Below, piece after piece: positions 1 through 9,561 of a stretch of 64,000 nt of DNA (position 1 is the stretch's first letter; the number at the start of each line of letters is the position of its first letter). The notes beneath the pieces are model-generated. The model made no database searches. It saw nothing but the letters and a program-made list of their open reading frames with translations, and was not told the origin of the DNA. A program made the translations under genes and the position numbers. This DNA comes from Alloalcanivorax balearicus MACL04 (GTDB lineage Bacteria > Pseudomonadota > Gammaproteobacteria > Pseudomonadales > Alcanivoracaceae), in NCBI RefSeq assembly GCF_025532145.1, contig NZ_ARXS01000002.1, positions 124,001 through 188,000 of the forward strand. Direction: 5' to 3'.

Positions 1-186
<186 letters not shown>

Positions 187-1755
187 TTAGTGACGGAAGT
201 GCCGCATGCCGGTGAAGACCATGGCCATGTCCGCCTCGTCGGCGGCGGCGATGACTTCCTCGTCGCGGATCGATCCGCCCGGCTGAATCACACAGCGGAT
301 GCCGTTCTCGGCGGCGTTGTCGATGCCGTCGCGGAACGGGAAGAAGGCGTCGGACGCCATCACCGAGCCTTTCACTTCCAGGCCGGCGTGTTCCGCCTTG
401 ATGGCGGCGATGCGGGCGGAGTTCACCCGGCTCATCTGACCGGCGCCAACACCCACGGTCTGCCGGTTTTTGGCATAGACGATGGCGTTGGATTTGACGA
501 ACTTGGCGACCTTCCAGGCGAAGATCAGGTCGTGCATCTCGGCTTCCGTCGGCGCCCGCTTGGTGACCACTTTCAGATCCCCCTCGGTGATCATGCCGAC
601 GTCCCGGTCCTGCACCAGCAGGCCACCGTTGACCCGCTTGTAGTCCAGGCCACTGCTCGCCGGACCGCTGATCTCGCCGCACACCAGCACGCGCACGTTC
701 TTCTTGGCGGCGGTGACGGCAAGGGCTTCCTCGCTTACCGCGGGCGCGATGATCACTTCCACGAACTGGCGGTCGACGATCGCCCTGGCGGTGTCCGCGT
801 CCAGTTCACGGTTGAACGCGATGATGCCGCCGAAGGCGGATTCCGGATCGGTCTGGAAAGCCAGCTCATAGGCCTTGCCGATGCCGTCCAGGCTCACCGA
901 CACGCCGCAAGGATTGGCGTGCTTGACGATCACGCAGGCCGGCTTGGTGAACGACTTGACGCATTCCAGCGCGGCATCGGTATCGGCGATGTTGTTGTAG
1001 CTCAGTTCCTTGCCCTGCAACTGGCGGGAGGTGGCCACGGACGCCTGGGCAGGTTGCCGCTCGGTGTAGAACGCCGCCTTCTGGTGCGGGTTCTCGCCGT
1101 AGCGCATTTCCTGGGCTTTGACGAAATTCAGATTGATGGTGCGCGGGAAGTCGGCGCTGCCGTTGCCGACCCGGCGGCCAAAGTAGTTGGCGATGGCGCT
1201 GTCGTAGGCGGCGGTGTGCTCGAACGCCTTGATCGCCAGATCGAAGCGCAACCCATCGGACAAGGCGCCACTGTTGGCGTCCATGTCCTCCAGCACGCGG
1301 GCGTAGTCGCCGGCGTCGGTGACGATGCCCACATGGGCATTGTTCTTGGCCGCGGAGCGCACCATGGTGGGACCGCCGATATCGATGTTCTCGATGGCGT
1401 CTTCCAGGCTGCAATCCGGGTTGGCGACGGTCTGCTCGAAGGGGTAGAGGTTCACCACCACCAGATCAATGGGCTGGATGTGATTGTCCGCCATGACCTG
1501 ATCATCCTGGCCGCGCCGGCCAAGGATGCCACCGTGCACTTTGGGGTGCAGGGTTTTCACCCGTCCGTCCATCATTTCCGGGAAGCCGGTGTAATCGGAT
1601 ACTTCGCGAACGGTGATGCCGGCCTCCTGGATGGCACGAAAAGTGCCACCCGTGGAGAGCAGTTCCACGCCCCGATCGGCCAGGGCCCGGGCGAAGTCGA
1701 CAATACCGGTTTTATCGGAAACGCTGATCAGCGCGCGTTCTACCACCTTGCTCAT
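187..1755 (-). CDS. purH: Bifunctional AICAR formyltransferase / IMP cyclohydrolase
   Basis: A 522-residue protein catalysing the last two steps of IMP synthesis. The N-terminal cyclohydrolase (MGS-like) domain shows SVSDKTG at 11–17, STGGT at 34–38 and [14 protein letters not shown] at 63–76. The C-terminal transformylase domain carries KHANPCG at 278–284, including the catalytic Lys-His pair. The frame stays open 43 codons upstream, but homologues begin at [11 protein letters not shown], and AAGGTGA lies 7 nt before that ATG. The SD sits inside a small hairpin (separate entry). Purine-operon partner of purD; separated from fis by an intrinsic terminator, so probably transcribed from its own promoter. 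Confidence 0.96.
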   Translation of the reverse strand: MSKVVERALISVSDKTGIVDFARALADRGVELLSTGGTFRAIQEAGITVREVSDYTGFPEMMDGRVKTLHPKVHGGILGRRGQDDQVMADNHIQPIDLVVVNLYPFEQTVANPDCSLEDAIENIDIGGPTMVRSAAKNNAHVGIVTDAGDYARVLEDMDANSGALSDGLRFDLAIKAFEHTAAYDSAIANYFGRRVGNGSADFPRTINLNFVKAQEMRYGENPHQKAAFYTERQPAQASVATSRQLQGKELSYNNIADTDAALECVKSFTKPACVIVKHANPCGVSVSLDGIGKAYELAFQTDPESAFGGIIAFNRELDADTARAIVDRQFVEVIIAPAVSEEALAVTAAKKNVRVLVCGEISGPASSGLDYKRVNGGLLVQDRDVGMITEGDLKVVTKRAPTEAEMHDLIFAWKVAKFVKSNAIVYAKNRQTVGVGAGQMSRVNSARIAAIKAEHAGLEVKGSVMASDAFFPFRDGIDNAAENGIRCVIQPGGSIRDEEVIAAADEADMAMVFTGMRHFRH

Positions 1756-1761
1756 GGGAGA

Positions 1762-1776
1762 GTCACCTTTGGTGAC
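1762..1776 (-). promoter_or_regulatory. Hairpin covering the purH Shine–Dalgarno
   Basis: In the purH direction the sequence reads GTCACC-AAA-GGTGAC, a perfect 6-bp stem with a 3-nt loop. The only good ribosome-binding sequence of purH, AAGGTGA, forms the loop edge and 3' arm, 7 nt before the ATG. The structure is seen directly; an effect on translation is inference. Confidence 0.45.
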
Positions 1777-1876
1777 GCTTGCACGCCGACACGCTACACG
1801 CTTGCACGCCTGGTGTGGAGCAGCGGAGCGGGGTTTGTCAGTTGCGTGCCAGCGTGTTGCGTGTTGCGTGTTAGCG
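1773..1876. repeat. Inverted arrays of GC-rich 7-bp repeats upstream of purH
   Basis: Two arms of short imperfect units face each other. On the minus strand the distal arm (about 1841–1875) reads as ACACGCA, ACACGCA, ACACGCT, GGCACGC. The proximal arm (about 1773–1810) contains the complementary motif GCGTGCAAGCGT twice. The arms could pair imperfectly around a roughly 30-nt centre in the purH leader. The heptamer periodicity resembles the AT-rich arrays near 12874, 15331 and 55171, although the base composition differs. Confidence 0.5.
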
Positions 1877-1884
1877 ATACTCAA

Positions 1885-1910
1885 TAAAAAAGGGCAGTCT
1901 GAACTGCCCT
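1885..1910 (-). terminator. Intrinsic terminator after fis
   Basis: On the minus strand AGGGCAGT-TCAG-ACTGCCCT is followed at once by TTTTTATT: a perfect 8-bp stem with a tetraloop and a U-run. It lies 19 bp past the fis stop codon and closes the dusB–fis transcript before purH. Confidence 0.92.
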
Positions 1911-1928
1911 CGGCATTCTGGGTTATCC

Positions 1929-2258
1929 TTACAGCAAACCGTACTGCTTGAGTTTCTTACGCAGAGTCCCGCGGTTCAGGCCCAGTAACTCAGCGGCCTT
2001 GGTCTGGTTGCCACGGGTGTATTCCAGGACTTTTTCCAGCAGCGGGATTTCCATCTCCGCCAGCACCATCTGGTACAGGTCGCTGACCGCTTCCCCATCC
2101 AGCTGGTTGAAATAGTCGGTGATGGACCGTCGCACGCAGTTACGCAGTGTATCGTGGGTTTCGCTGCGGGCGAGAGTCAGATGCGGTTTACGCGATTCAG
2201 CGGTGTTCATTTCTGTCAGTGTCCGTGCAGTGACTGTCTTCATGGAAGAAAGGGTCAT
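1929..2258 (-). CDS. fis: DNA-binding protein Fis
   Basis: A 109-residue Fis-family nucleoid protein, which bends DNA and regulates rRNA and growth-phase genes. The C-terminal half is diagnostic: [20 protein letters not shown] (about 83–102) is the Fis helix-turn-helix, preceded by the dimerisation region ([22 protein letters not shown]). The ATG at 2258 overlaps the dusB stop codon as ATGA, indicating translational coupling, and GGAG lies about 11 nt upstream. Internal ATGs (2243 and later) would give 104 or 93 residues, closer to the 98 of E. coli, so the N-terminus is uncertain. dusB–fis linkage is conserved in gammaproteobacteria. Confidence 0.94.
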   Translation of the reverse strand: MTLSSMKTVTARTLTEMNTAESRKPHLTLARSETHDTLRNCVRRSITDYFNQLDGEAVSDLYQMVLAEMEIPLLEKVLEYTRGNQTKAAELLGLNRGTLRKKLKQYGLL

Positions 2259-3295
2259 GCGGCCAATGCTCCGTCTTTGTTCCGGGCAGACACCCCGCCA
2301 TAGCAACCGATGCGCAACCGGTCACTGCTGGCGCTGATCTGTTGGAAAAACTGCTCGATGGCCCGCCGTTGGTCGGTGGCCTTTTCCAGGTTGTTGAATC
2401 CGCGCCGGAAATGCTCCCCGCCCGGCAGACTCTGGGTGTACCAGCCCAGATGTTTGCGAGCGATGCGCACACCGGAATACGTGCCGTAGAAGTCATGCAA
2501 GTCACTCAAATGAGCGAGCACGCGAGCGCGTACTTCTTCCACCGATGGCGCCGGGGCTAAACGACCGTGCTCCAGGTAATGCACCGTATCCTGGAATATC
2601 CAGGGGTTACCCTGAGCAGCGCGGCCGATCATGATACCACCGGCACCGGTGCTTTGCAGTATCCGTTGCGCTTTTTGTGGGGAATCGATATCGCCGTTGG
2701 CGATAACCGGGATCTCCACGGAGCGTGCCACCTCGCCGATGGTGTCGAATTCCGCTTCGCCATTGAAACGGTCGGCGCGAGTGCGGCCGTGAATGGCCAG
2801 CGCCTGAATGCCGGACTGTTCGGCGATGCGGGCGATCAGTACCGCGTTGCGGTTGTCGCGAGTGGGACCGGTGCGGATTTTCAGGGTGACCGGTACCGGC
2901 ACGGCGGCCACCACCGATTCGAGTATCCGTGTCACCAGTTCCGGTTCGGACAGCAAGGCGGAACCGGCGGCCCGTTTGCAGACCTTTTTCGCCGGGCAGC
3001 CCATATTGATGTCGATGATCTGGGCGCCCAGATCCACATTGGCGCGGGCGGCTTCCGCCATCATGCGCGGATCGGCACCAGCGATCTGCACCGAGATCGG
3101 GCCGGGCTCGCCGCTGTGATCAAGACGGCGCGACGATTTGGCCGACTGCCAGAGACGGGTGTCCGAGGTCACCATTTCCGACACCACCAGACCGGCGCCC
3201 AGTTCCCGGCACAACCGCCGGAACGGGCGGTCCGTGACGCCGGCCATGGGGGCCAGGATCACCGGGTTGGGCAGGGCATGGGGGCCGATGCGCAT
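2255..3295 (-). CDS. dusB: tRNA-dihydrouridine synthase B
   Basis: A 346-residue FMN-dependent TIM-barrel enzyme that reduces uridine to dihydrouridine in the tRNA D-loop. The N-terminus reads [18 protein letters not shown] (11–28). The catalytic Cys100 sits in [13 protein letters not shown], and the phosphate-binding region shows [15 protein letters not shown]. Length and start match the family. It lies in a minus-strand run with the DUF3426 gene upstream and fis overlapping its 3' end by 4 bp. Assignment to DusB rather than DusA or DusC rests mainly on linkage to fis. Confidence 0.95.
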   Translation of the reverse strand: MRIGPHALPNPVILAPMAGVTDRPFRRLCRELGAGLVVSEMVTSDTRLWQSAKSSRRLDHSGEPGPISVQIAGADPRMMAEAARANVDLGAQIIDINMGCPAKKVCKRAAGSALLSEPELVTRILESVVAAVPVPVTLKIRTGPTRDNRNAVLIARIAEQSGIQALAIHGRTRADRFNGEAEFDTIGEVARSVEIPVIANGDIDSPQKAQRILQSTGAGGIMIGRAAQGNPWIFQDTVHYLEHGRLAPAPSVEEVRARVLAHLSDLHDFYGTYSGVRIARKHLGWYTQSLPGGEHFRRGFNNLEKATDQRRAIEQFFQQISASSDRLRIGCYGGVSARNKDGALAA

Positions 3296-3407
3296 GATTG
3301 TCCTCGGTTGGACGCAACAGGTTCACCGGGTGGAGACGCCGGCATGGGGGCGCCAATCATAGAGGTCCGGGCGCCGAGAGAAAAGGCCGGTGCCGGGGTT
3401 CCGCGGA

Positions 3408-4493
3408 TCAGTGGGCATCGGAAAGGCGCGCCGCTGGTGTTTCGGCCGCCGGTAGCAGCCGCAGATGGTAGCTGACCGCTTTGCGTCCGGGGTCGACGAT
3501 TTCCAGGGAAACGTGTACCGGTGTCCGGATCGGCATGGCCACGGCGCCAGCCAACTCCCCGCGCAGGTACTCGTCGGCGTGGAAGCGACGCTGGGCCACC
3601 GGTTGGCCTTGCAGGTCAACAAAGGTCAGTTCCAATTCCGGGAACGGCTGCGGCCAGGACGCCTCATTGAACAGCAGAGCGTCCACCACCAAGGCATTGT
3701 CGAACCGTGGATGACTGCGCACCACCAGATTGGTGCCGCGCAATAGATTGGCATCCACCTTTGGCGGCAGGGTGCACCCGGCCACCGCGCAGGCCTCGGC
3801 AAAAGCGGGACGCCAGCGCGGATCCCGGCTCAGGTTGTCGAAGTGGAAAATCAGATACTGGCCGGCCAGCATCGCCAGGGCCACCAGTGAAGCCACTGCC
3901 CAGCCGAGCAGCGCCAGCGGACTGCGGCGGGGAGGCGTATCCAGTTCGCGGCGTGCCGCCGAGCGGGCGGTGGCCGGTCCGTTGAGAAATTCAAAGGCGT
4001 CGTCCGTGGCCGCCTCCGGCTCGGCGTGGTCGGGCTCCGGCGTTGTGGGTTCGGCGTCGGCGGCTACTGGCTCCGGTTTTGGCTCGGGATCCGATTCGAG
4101 CTCCCGCAGCAGGGCTTCGGCCCAGGACTCATCGGTTTGTTCATGGGGATGGTTGCCCAGCTCCAGATCCAGATCGGGGACCGGGTCTTCCTTTTCCAGA
4201 GACAGGAAACTGTCGCTCAGCTGCAATTGGCCGTCGTCTTCCGCGCGGGCGCGGTCATGGCCATCGATGGCCGGAGCCGGTGCTTCCTCGGGCAGCGCCG
4301 CCGACCAGTCCGCCGCCGGCGGCCGCGTCTCTTCCCGCACCAGCGGCGGGCCTTCCAGAAGATGCTCGGTGGCTTGAAAGACCCGCAAGCAGGAACCGCA
4401 GCGCACCGCACCCTTGGCCTGGGCCAGATGCTCTTCGCTGATCTTGAATTGCGCCTCACAATGCGGGCAGCGGGTCTTGTAGGGGCCGGTCAT
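3408..4493 (-). CDS. Zinc-ribbon and DUF3426 domain membrane protein
   Basis: A 361-residue protein. An N-terminal zinc ribbon has CPHC at 9–12 and CGSC at 32–35 (the MJ0042-type zinc finger). A long acidic, Pro/Glu-rich linker (about 50–180) follows, then one membrane segment at about 191–213. The extracytoplasmic C-terminus matches the DUF3426 pattern, with the conserved CAVAGCTLPP stretch just after the membrane. The function is unknown; members usually lie next to prmA and dusB/fis, as here. With a cytoplasmic zinc ribbon and a periplasmic domain it could be a membrane sensor or anchor, which is inference. Confidence 0.85.
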   Translation of the reverse strand: MTGPYKTRCPHCEAQFKISEEHLAQAKGAVRCGSCLRVFQATEHLLEGPPLVREETRPPAADWSAALPEEAPAPAIDGHDRARAEDDGQLQLSDSFLSLEKEDPVPDLDLELGNHPHEQTDESWAEALLRELESDPEPKPEPVAADAEPTTPEPDHAEPEAATDDAFEFLNGPATARSAARRELDTPPRRSPLALLGWAVASLVALAMLAGQYLIFHFDNLSRDPRWRPAFAEACAVAGCTLPPKVDANLLRGTNLVVRSHPRFDNALVVDALLFNEASWPQPFPELELTFVDLQGQPVAQRRFHADEYLRGELAGAVAMPIRTPVHVSLEIVDPGRKAVSYHLRLLPAAETPAARLSDAH

Positions 4494-4575
4494 GCGCTGG
4501 CGATCCGTGGGTCGGATTTTTCGTGTAGTGACTGTGTAGGGAGTTTTACCGAATCATGGTGCCCCGCCGCAACTG

Positions 4576-5460
4576 TTATGCGGACAGCTTGCGAACCCCG
4601 TCCACTCTTACCCAGTCTCCGCGCTGCTCGATCGGCGACAGATCGAACCAGGGCCGGTAGGCCTCCGCCACGGATTGGGCCTGCTCGGCGAGGATGCCCG
4701 ATAACGCCAGCAGCGCACCGGGCTTGCAATAGCTGGCCAGGGTCGGGGCCAGCTCGATCAACGGCGCCGCCAGAATGTTGGCGACCAGAGCGTCGCACTG
4801 GAAGCCGGCCGGCATGGCGTCCGCCGGACACAGATCGAGCCGGTCGCCCACCTGGTTGGCTTCAGCGTTGGTGCGGCTGGCCAGCAGGGCCTGTTCATCG
4901 ATGTCATTGCCCAGGGCTTGCCCGGCGCCAAGCAGCAACGCGGCGATGGACAGCACGCCGGAACCACAGCCCACGTCCAGCACGCGTTTCCCGGTCAGCG
5001 GTGCCGCTTCCAGCCATTCCAGGCACAGCGCGGTGGTTTCATGGGTGCCGGTGCCAAAGGCCAGGCCCGGATCCAGACGCAGGTTGACCGCCTCCGGATC
5101 CGGCGGCTCACACCAGGTGGGGACGATCCACAGTCGCTCACCGAAGCGCATCGGGGCAAAGTCGTCCATCCAGGCCCGTTCCCAGACCTGATCCTCAAGC
5201 CGCTCGATACGGTGATCCTGGGGCGTCAGGCCCAGCGCATCCAGACGTTGGAGAACTTTTTGCAGGTCGTCCTGGTCCGAGAACAAGGCGGTGACCACGG
5301 TGGCCCGCCACAGCGGCCGCGCGCCGGGCGGCGGTTCGAATACCGGTTGGTCGGCGCCGTCGGTCAGGGTCACCGCCACCGCGCCCAGGGTTTCCAATGC
5401 GTCTTGCAGGGCGTCCGCCTGTTGCGAGTCGGAAGCCAGATGTAGTTGTTGCCAGGTCAT
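4576..5460 (-). CDS. prmA: Ribosomal protein L11 methyltransferase
   Basis: A 294-residue SAM-dependent enzyme that trimethylates ribosomal protein L11. The N-terminal substrate-recognition domain is followed by DPGLAFGTGTHETT (130–143) and the SAM loop LDVGCGSGVLSIA (161–173), then LVANILAAPL. The frame is open 26 codons further upstream, but MTWQQLHL is the family start and has a strong GGAGG seven bases before its ATG. It heads the minus-strand run prmA–DUF3426–dusB–fis. Confidence 0.96.
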   Translation of the reverse strand: MTWQQLHLASDSQQADALQDALETLGAVAVTLTDGADQPVFEPPPGARPLWRATVVTALFSDQDDLQKVLQRLDALGLTPQDHRIERLEDQVWERAWMDDFAPMRFGERLWIVPTWCEPPDPEAVNLRLDPGLAFGTGTHETTALCLEWLEAAPLTGKRVLDVGCGSGVLSIAALLLGAGQALGNDIDEQALLASRTNAEANQVGDRLDLCPADAMPAGFQCDALVANILAAPLIELAPTLASYCKPGALLALSGILAEQAQSVAEAYRPWFDLSPIEQRGDWVRVDGVRKLSA

Positions 5461-5616
5461 GACACCTCCATGGAGAAGCGGCAGTATAGCGGTGACGGGA
5501 AAAATTTGCGCCGTGGTGGGCTTGGCCGTCACGGCCATTCATTCTCGCTGGTCGGCTATTTTTTCACCGGCCGTTAAGGGGTACTATCCGGATTCGTCTA
5601 TCGGACTGACTTGCCT

Positions 5617-6186
5617 ATGACTGAAGATGCCGCCGAGTTGATATTGGTGCTGATGGTAATCGCCAGTGCCTTGCTGTACCGGTTCGCGATGCCGCGTTTG
5701 CGGCGTCCGAGTGTGCCGGCGCGCACCTCGCCGGATCTCGAGAAAGTCATTCTGGTCGGCATGATGTTCTGCACCATGGCGGTGATTCCCTTCCTGGATA
5801 TGATGGTGCCCTGGTTCGAGTTCGCCGACATCGTATTCATGGATGAAGTGGCCTGGTTGGGGCTGCTGCTCGGTAGCGCCGCGGTGTGGCTGTTCTGGCG
5901 GGCCAAGGAGGATCTGGCCCGCTGCTCTCGACGGCCGGTGGACAGTGGCGTCTATCGTTATCTGCGCCATCCGGCTTGCGCCGCCATGCTGCTTTGGTCC
6001 CTGGCGCAATTGCTGCTGTTACAGAACTGGCTGGCTGGCCCCGCCGCGGCGCTGACCTTTACAATGGTTTACTTGCTGCAGTTGCCCAGGGAAGAGCAAC
6101 GTATGCTGGAGCGGTACGGTCATCGCTATCTGGACTATATGGCGCGCACTCCGGCGATTCTGCCGCGTTTCTCTCGTTATCGTTGA
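5617..6186 (+). CDS. ICMT/PEMT-like integral membrane methyltransferase (short)
   Basis: A 189-residue membrane protein with about five hydrophobic segments. The C-terminal half carries the isoprenylcysteine/phospholipid methyltransferase pattern: SGVYRYLRHPACAAM (about 124–138), then near the end LPREEQRMLERYG and YLDYMARTPAILPRF. In this superfamily the RHP motif and the later E-E/R-Y region bind SAM. The substrate cannot be inferred. An in-frame TTG lies two codons before the chosen ATG. Transcribed divergently from prmA. A second, longer relative is encoded at 14025–15173. Confidence 0.75.
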   Translation: MTEDAAELILVLMVIASALLYRFAMPRLRRPSVPARTSPDLEKVILVGMMFCTMAVIPFLDMMVPWFEFADIVFMDEVAWLGLLLGSAAVWLFWRAKEDLARCSRRPVDSGVYRYLRHPACAAMLLWSLAQLLLLQNWLAGPAAALTFTMVYLLQLPREEQRMLERYGHRYLDYMARTPAILPRFSRYR

Positions 6187-6261
6187 CGTTATCGTTGATT
6201 TTCCCTTTTCGCGCCCCCATAGCGGTGGTCGCCTTTAAAACGGTTCAGGAGCCGTTTTTCC

Positions 6262-6924
6262 ATGATTCGGATTCATCCCCTCCGCCGCCAGCAGTTGGAG
6301 GACGTGATCAGCCACTCGGAAGTGGTCGAACGTGACGGGCACGGCATCAAGGTGCTGCGTCTGCGTGACGGTCGCTACCTGAAATACTTCCGGCGCAAGC
6401 GTTTCTTCAACCGCGAATTGTTGTCCCCGGCGGCGGTACGGTTCGCCCGCCATGCCCGGCAACTGGCGCAACTGCGCATCCCCACCCTGGAGGTGGAAAG
6501 CCTGCACCGCATTATCGGTGAGCCGCATACGGTGGCGGTGTACCAGCCGATGCCGGGCCTGACGCTGCGTCAGATGCTGGCTCGCGGGCAGGTGGACACC
6601 CAACTGATGTACCGGGTGGGCGTGTTTATCGCCCGTCTGCACCGGCTGGGTGTGTTTTTCCGTTCCGTGCATCCGGGCAACATCGTCATCGACGGTCTGC
6701 GCATTGGTCTGATCGATGTGCTGGATATGAAGGTGCGGCCCTGGTCCATGTCCCGTTGGGCCCGGCGCCGTAACTGGCTGCACTTCCTGCGTTGCGAGGA
6801 AGATCGCCCGCATCTGCGTGATGATCTGGTGGAGGCGTTACTGGTGGGCTACCGGGATGCCGCCGACCTGCCGTCCCATGAGATCGGCGAGGTGGCGGAG
6901 CGGGTCCGGCATTTGCTGGGCTAA
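6262..6924 (+). CDS. Kinase-fold protein of the 'toluene tolerance Ttg8' / LPS-kinase-like type
   Basis: A 220-residue soluble protein. It shows an ATP-lobe-like N-terminus (VLRLRDGRYLKYFRRKRF, 31–48) and a catalytic-loop-like segment FFRSVHPGNIVID (132–144) followed by IGLIDVLD (148–155). Aligned by eye with the HGDLHPGN motif of aminoglycoside-phosphotransferase-like kinases, HGD is replaced by FRS, so the usual catalytic Asp is missing although the Asn (140) and the metal-binding Asp candidate (152) remain. It resembles proteins annotated as toluene-tolerance/lipopolysaccharide kinases. The substrate and even kinase activity are unproven. Confidence 0.65.
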   Translation: MIRIHPLRRQQLEDVISHSEVVERDGHGIKVLRLRDGRYLKYFRRKRFFNRELLSPAAVRFARHARQLAQLRIPTLEVESLHRIIGEPHTVAVYQPMPGLTLRQMLARGQVDTQLMYRVGVFIARLHRLGVFFRSVHPGNIVIDGLRIGLIDVLDMKVRPWSMSRWARRRNWLHFLRCEEDRPHLRDDLVEALLVGYRDAADLPSHEIGEVAERVRHLLG

Positions 6925-6944
6925 AGGACACGCACCCAAGGTGG

Positions 6945-7020
6945 CTCTGTGGGAGCTTGCCTGCAAGCGAATTGGGCCCGGTTTGCCGAGGTTCGCTTGT
7001 AGGCAAGCTCCTACAGCGGC
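6945..7020. repeat. REP-like palindrome, copy 1
   Basis: Left arm CTGTGGGAGCTTGCCTGCAA (from 6947) pairs with the right arm ending at 7016, which carries two changes (CTTGTAGGC, CTCCTACAG). The loop is about 20 nt. It lies between the convergent Ttg8-like gene and accC. Related copies: 15231–15312, 21244–21324, 39714–39785 (rearranged), 41802–41879 and 58038–58128. Confidence 0.85.
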
Positions 7021-7032
7021 TTTGTAGCGGTT

Positions 7033-7068
7033 CTCTCCATACAGGACTCCATACAGGACTCCATACAA
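7033..7068. repeat. Three tandem copies of a 12-bp unit
   Basis: TCTCCATACAGG, ACTCCATACAGG and ACTCCATACAAG follow each other directly. The repeat sits between REP copy 1 and the 3' end of accC; no function is evident. Confidence 0.8.
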
Positions 7069-7085
7069 GAAAGGACCGCGATGCC

Positions 7086-8432
7086 TTAATGATTACCCAG
7101 CTTCTTTTCCAGGTGATGGATATCCACGCCGCCTTCCTGGAAAGCGGTGTCGCGGAAGATCTTGTCCCGGTGCAGGGCCACGTTGGTCTTGATGCCTTCC
7201 ACCACGATCTCGTCCAGAGCGTTACGCATGCGGGCAAACGCCACGTCGCGGTTCTCGCCCCAGGTGATGATCTTGCCGATCAGTGAGTCGTAGTAGGGCG
7301 GTACGGTATAGCCGCCATAGACGTGGGAATCCACCCGCACCCCATTGCCGCCCGGCGCATGGAAGTAGCTGATTTTGCCGGGGCTCGGGACGAAGGTGTT
7401 GGGATCCTCGGCATTGATCCGCACCTCGATGGCGTGGCCAAGAAAGGTGATGTCTTCCTGCTTCAACGTCAGGCCTTCGCCGCCGGCGATACGCAGCTGT
7501 TCCTTGACGATATCGACGCCGGTGATCATCTCACTGACCGGGTGCTCCACCTGCACGCGCGTGTTCATCTCGATGAAGTAGAAGCCTTCATTCTCGTACA
7601 GGAACTCAAAGGTTCCGGCGCCCCGGTAGTTGATCTCCTTGCAGGCATTGACGCAGCGTTGCGCCACTTCTTCCTTCAGGTGAGCCGGAATGCCGGGGGC
7701 CGGAGCCTCTTCCACCACTTTCTGGTGACGGCGCTGAAGGGAGCAGTCCCGGTCGCCGAGGTGTATGGCGTGGCCGGCACCATCGGAGAGCACCTGAATC
7801 TCCACATGGCGTGGCTTCTGCAGGAATTTCTCCATGTACACGGTGGCATCGCCGAAAGCGTTTTTCGCTTCGGAACGGGTCAGGGTCACCGCGTTGAGCA
7901 ATTGATCCGCATGCTCCACCACGCGCATGCCACGCCCGCCACCGCCGGCGGCGGCCTTGATGATGACCGGATAGCCAATCTGCTCGGCCATGGCCTGGGT
8001 GGCTTCGGGGTCATCACCCACCGGACCATTGGAGCCGGGGACGGTGGGTACGCCGGCTTTTTTCATCGCCTCGATGGCGGACACCTTGTTGCCCATCAGG
8101 CGGATGGTATCAGCGCGCGGTCCGATGAAGGTGAAGCCGGAACGTTCCACGCTTTCGGCGAAGTCGGCGTTTTCCGCCAGGAAGCCGTAACCGGGGTGAA
8201 TGGCATCCGCGTCGGTTACTTCCGCCGCGCTGATGATGGCGGGGATGTTCAAATAGGAATCGATGGACGGCGCCGGGCCGATACACACCGCTTCATCGGC
8301 GAGACGCACGTGCATCAGATCGCGGTCCGCCTTGGAGTACACCGCCACGGTACGGATGCCCATTTCCTTGCACGCGCGCAGCACGCGCAGGGCGATCTCG
8401 CCGCGGTTGGCAATGACGACTTTTTCCAGCAT
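7086..8432 (-). CDS. accC: Acetyl-CoA carboxylase, biotin carboxylase subunit
   Basis: A 448-residue ATP-grasp enzyme that carboxylates the biotin on AccB in the first step of fatty acid synthesis. The N-terminus [20 protein letters not shown] is diagnostic. The glycine-rich loop [42 protein letters not shown] and [20 protein letters not shown] are all intact. Length equals the family norm. GGAGG precedes the ATG. It is 11 bp downstream of accB, in the conserved accBC operon with aroQ upstream. Confidence 0.98.
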   Translation of the reverse strand: MLEKVVIANRGEIALRVLRACKEMGIRTVAVYSKADRDLMHVRLADEAVCIGPAPSIDSYLNIPAIISAAEVTDADAIHPGYGFLAENADFAESVERSGFTFIGPRADTIRLMGNKVSAIEAMKKAGVPTVPGSNGPVGDDPEATQAMAEQIGYPVIIKAAAGGGGRGMRVVEHADQLLNAVTLTRSEAKNAFGDATVYMEKFLQKPRHVEIQVLSDGAGHAIHLGDRDCSLQRRHQKVVEEAPAPGIPAHLKEEVAQRCVNACKEINYRGAGTFEFLYENEGFYFIEMNTRVQVEHPVSEMITGVDIVKEQLRIAGGEGLTLKQEDITFLGHAIEVRINAEDPNTFVPSPGKISYFHAPGGNGVRVDSHVYGGYTVPPYYDSLIGKIITWGENRDVAFARMRNALDEIVVEGIKTNVALHRDKIFRDTAFQEGGVDIHHLEKKLGNH

Positions 8433-8443
8433 TTCGACCTCCG

Positions 8444-8890
8444 TTAAACGATGGAGAACAACGGCTGGTCGAATTCCACCGGTTCGCCGTCCTCGACCAG
8501 GATGGCATCAATAGTGCCGGATTTGTCCGCTTCGATCTGATTCATCATTTTCATCGCTTCGACGATGCACAGCACGTCGCCGGCGTTGACCTTCTGGCCC
8601 ACCTGGGCGAACGGGGTGGCGCCGGGAGAGGAGGCCCGGTAGAAAGTGCCCACCATGGGAGAGCGCACCAGATGACCGGCCGGGGATGCCGGTTCCGGTT
8701 CGGCCGCCGGGGCCGCGGCGGGTTGCGGGGCTGCCGGAGCGGGTGCCACCGGGGCGATGGGTGCCGGCGCGGCATTGCGCCAGCCGCCCCGGGTGATGCG
8801 TACGGATTCTTCGTTTTCGTGGATTTCCAGTTCTTCGATTCCGGATTCTTCCAGCAGCTCGATCAATTTCTTGATTTTTCGAATATCCAT
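8444..8890 (-). CDS. accB: Biotin carboxyl carrier protein of acetyl-CoA carboxylase
   Basis: A 148-residue carrier. N-terminal helix [20 protein letters not shown]; Ala/Pro-rich flexible linker at about 40–70; C-terminal biotinyl domain with the biotinylation motif EAMKM at 111–115 (Lys114) and the family-typical [15 protein letters not shown]. It shuttles carboxybiotin between AccC and the AccAD transferase. Located between aroQ (34 bp upstream) and accC. Confidence 0.98.
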   Translation of the reverse strand: MDIRKIKKLIELLEESGIEELEIHENEESVRITRGGWRNAAPAPIAPVAPAPAAPQPAAAPAAEPEPASPAGHLVRSPMVGTFYRASSPGATPFAQVGQKVNAGDVLCIVEAMKMMNQIEADKSGTIDAILVEDGEPVEFDQPLFSIV

Positions 8891-8924
8891 GTCCAGTCCT
8901 GTTGGGAGCTGTTGATGTTAAAAG

Positions 8925-9377
8925 TCAAAGGTCGTCGTCGGTGCCCAGACGGCGGATGGCCGCGTCCAGCGCCAAAGAGTAACCGTCGGCGCCGAGACCG
9001 CAGATCACTCCCTCGGCGATGTCCGAGAAATAAGAGTGATGACGAAAGGTTTCGCGCCGGTGAATGTTGGACAGGTGCACCTCGATAAACGGGATGCTCA
9101 CCGCCAGCAGGGCGTCACGCAGCGCCACACTGGTGTGGGTGAAGGCGGCCGGGTTGATCAGAATGAAGTCGACGCCTTCCCCGCGGGCGGCATGGATGCG
9201 CTCAATCAACTCGTATTCCGCATTGCTTTGCATATGCTGCAGATGATGGCCGGCCTGCCGGGCCCGGATCTGCAGGGCCTGGTCGATTTCCGCCAAATTA
9301 GTGGCACCGTATTTGTCCGGCTCGCGCTGGCCGAGCAGATTCAGGTTGGGTCCGTGCAGAACCAGAATGGTGGCCAA
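8925..9377 (-). CDS. aroQ: Type II 3-dehydroquinate dehydratase
   Basis: A 150-residue dodecameric-type shikimate-pathway enzyme. [17 protein letters not shown] contains the catalytic Tyr23; [17 protein letters not shown] and [17 protein letters not shown] complete the active site. The start codon is TTG: the family N-terminus [11 protein letters not shown] begins exactly there, AGGGG lies 8 nt upstream, and no ATG is available in frame. Such a weak start may keep AroQ levels low relative to the accB–accC genes that follow in the same orientation. Confidence 0.96.
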   Translation of the reverse strand: MATILVLHGPNLNLLGQREPDKYGATNLAEIDQALQIRARQAGHHLQHMQSNAEYELIERIHAARGEGVDFILINPAAFTHTSVALRDALLAVSIPFIEVHLSNIHRRETFRHHSYFSDIAEGVICGLGADGYSLALDAAIRRLGTDDDL

Positions 9378-9561
9378 GATGGATACCCCTGAATGTGTCG
9401 TTATCTGCGGTGAACAGGAGGGAAAAACGGCATCAGGCCGGGGCTTTTCCCGAAGTTTGCAGTCTAGGGGGAATCGCCCGGCGAAAAAAGAACTTTACAC
9501 TATTCGTTACATGTACCGGCGCCCCTGATGATGGGATCGGGACGCCGGTCACGGCGGCGGG

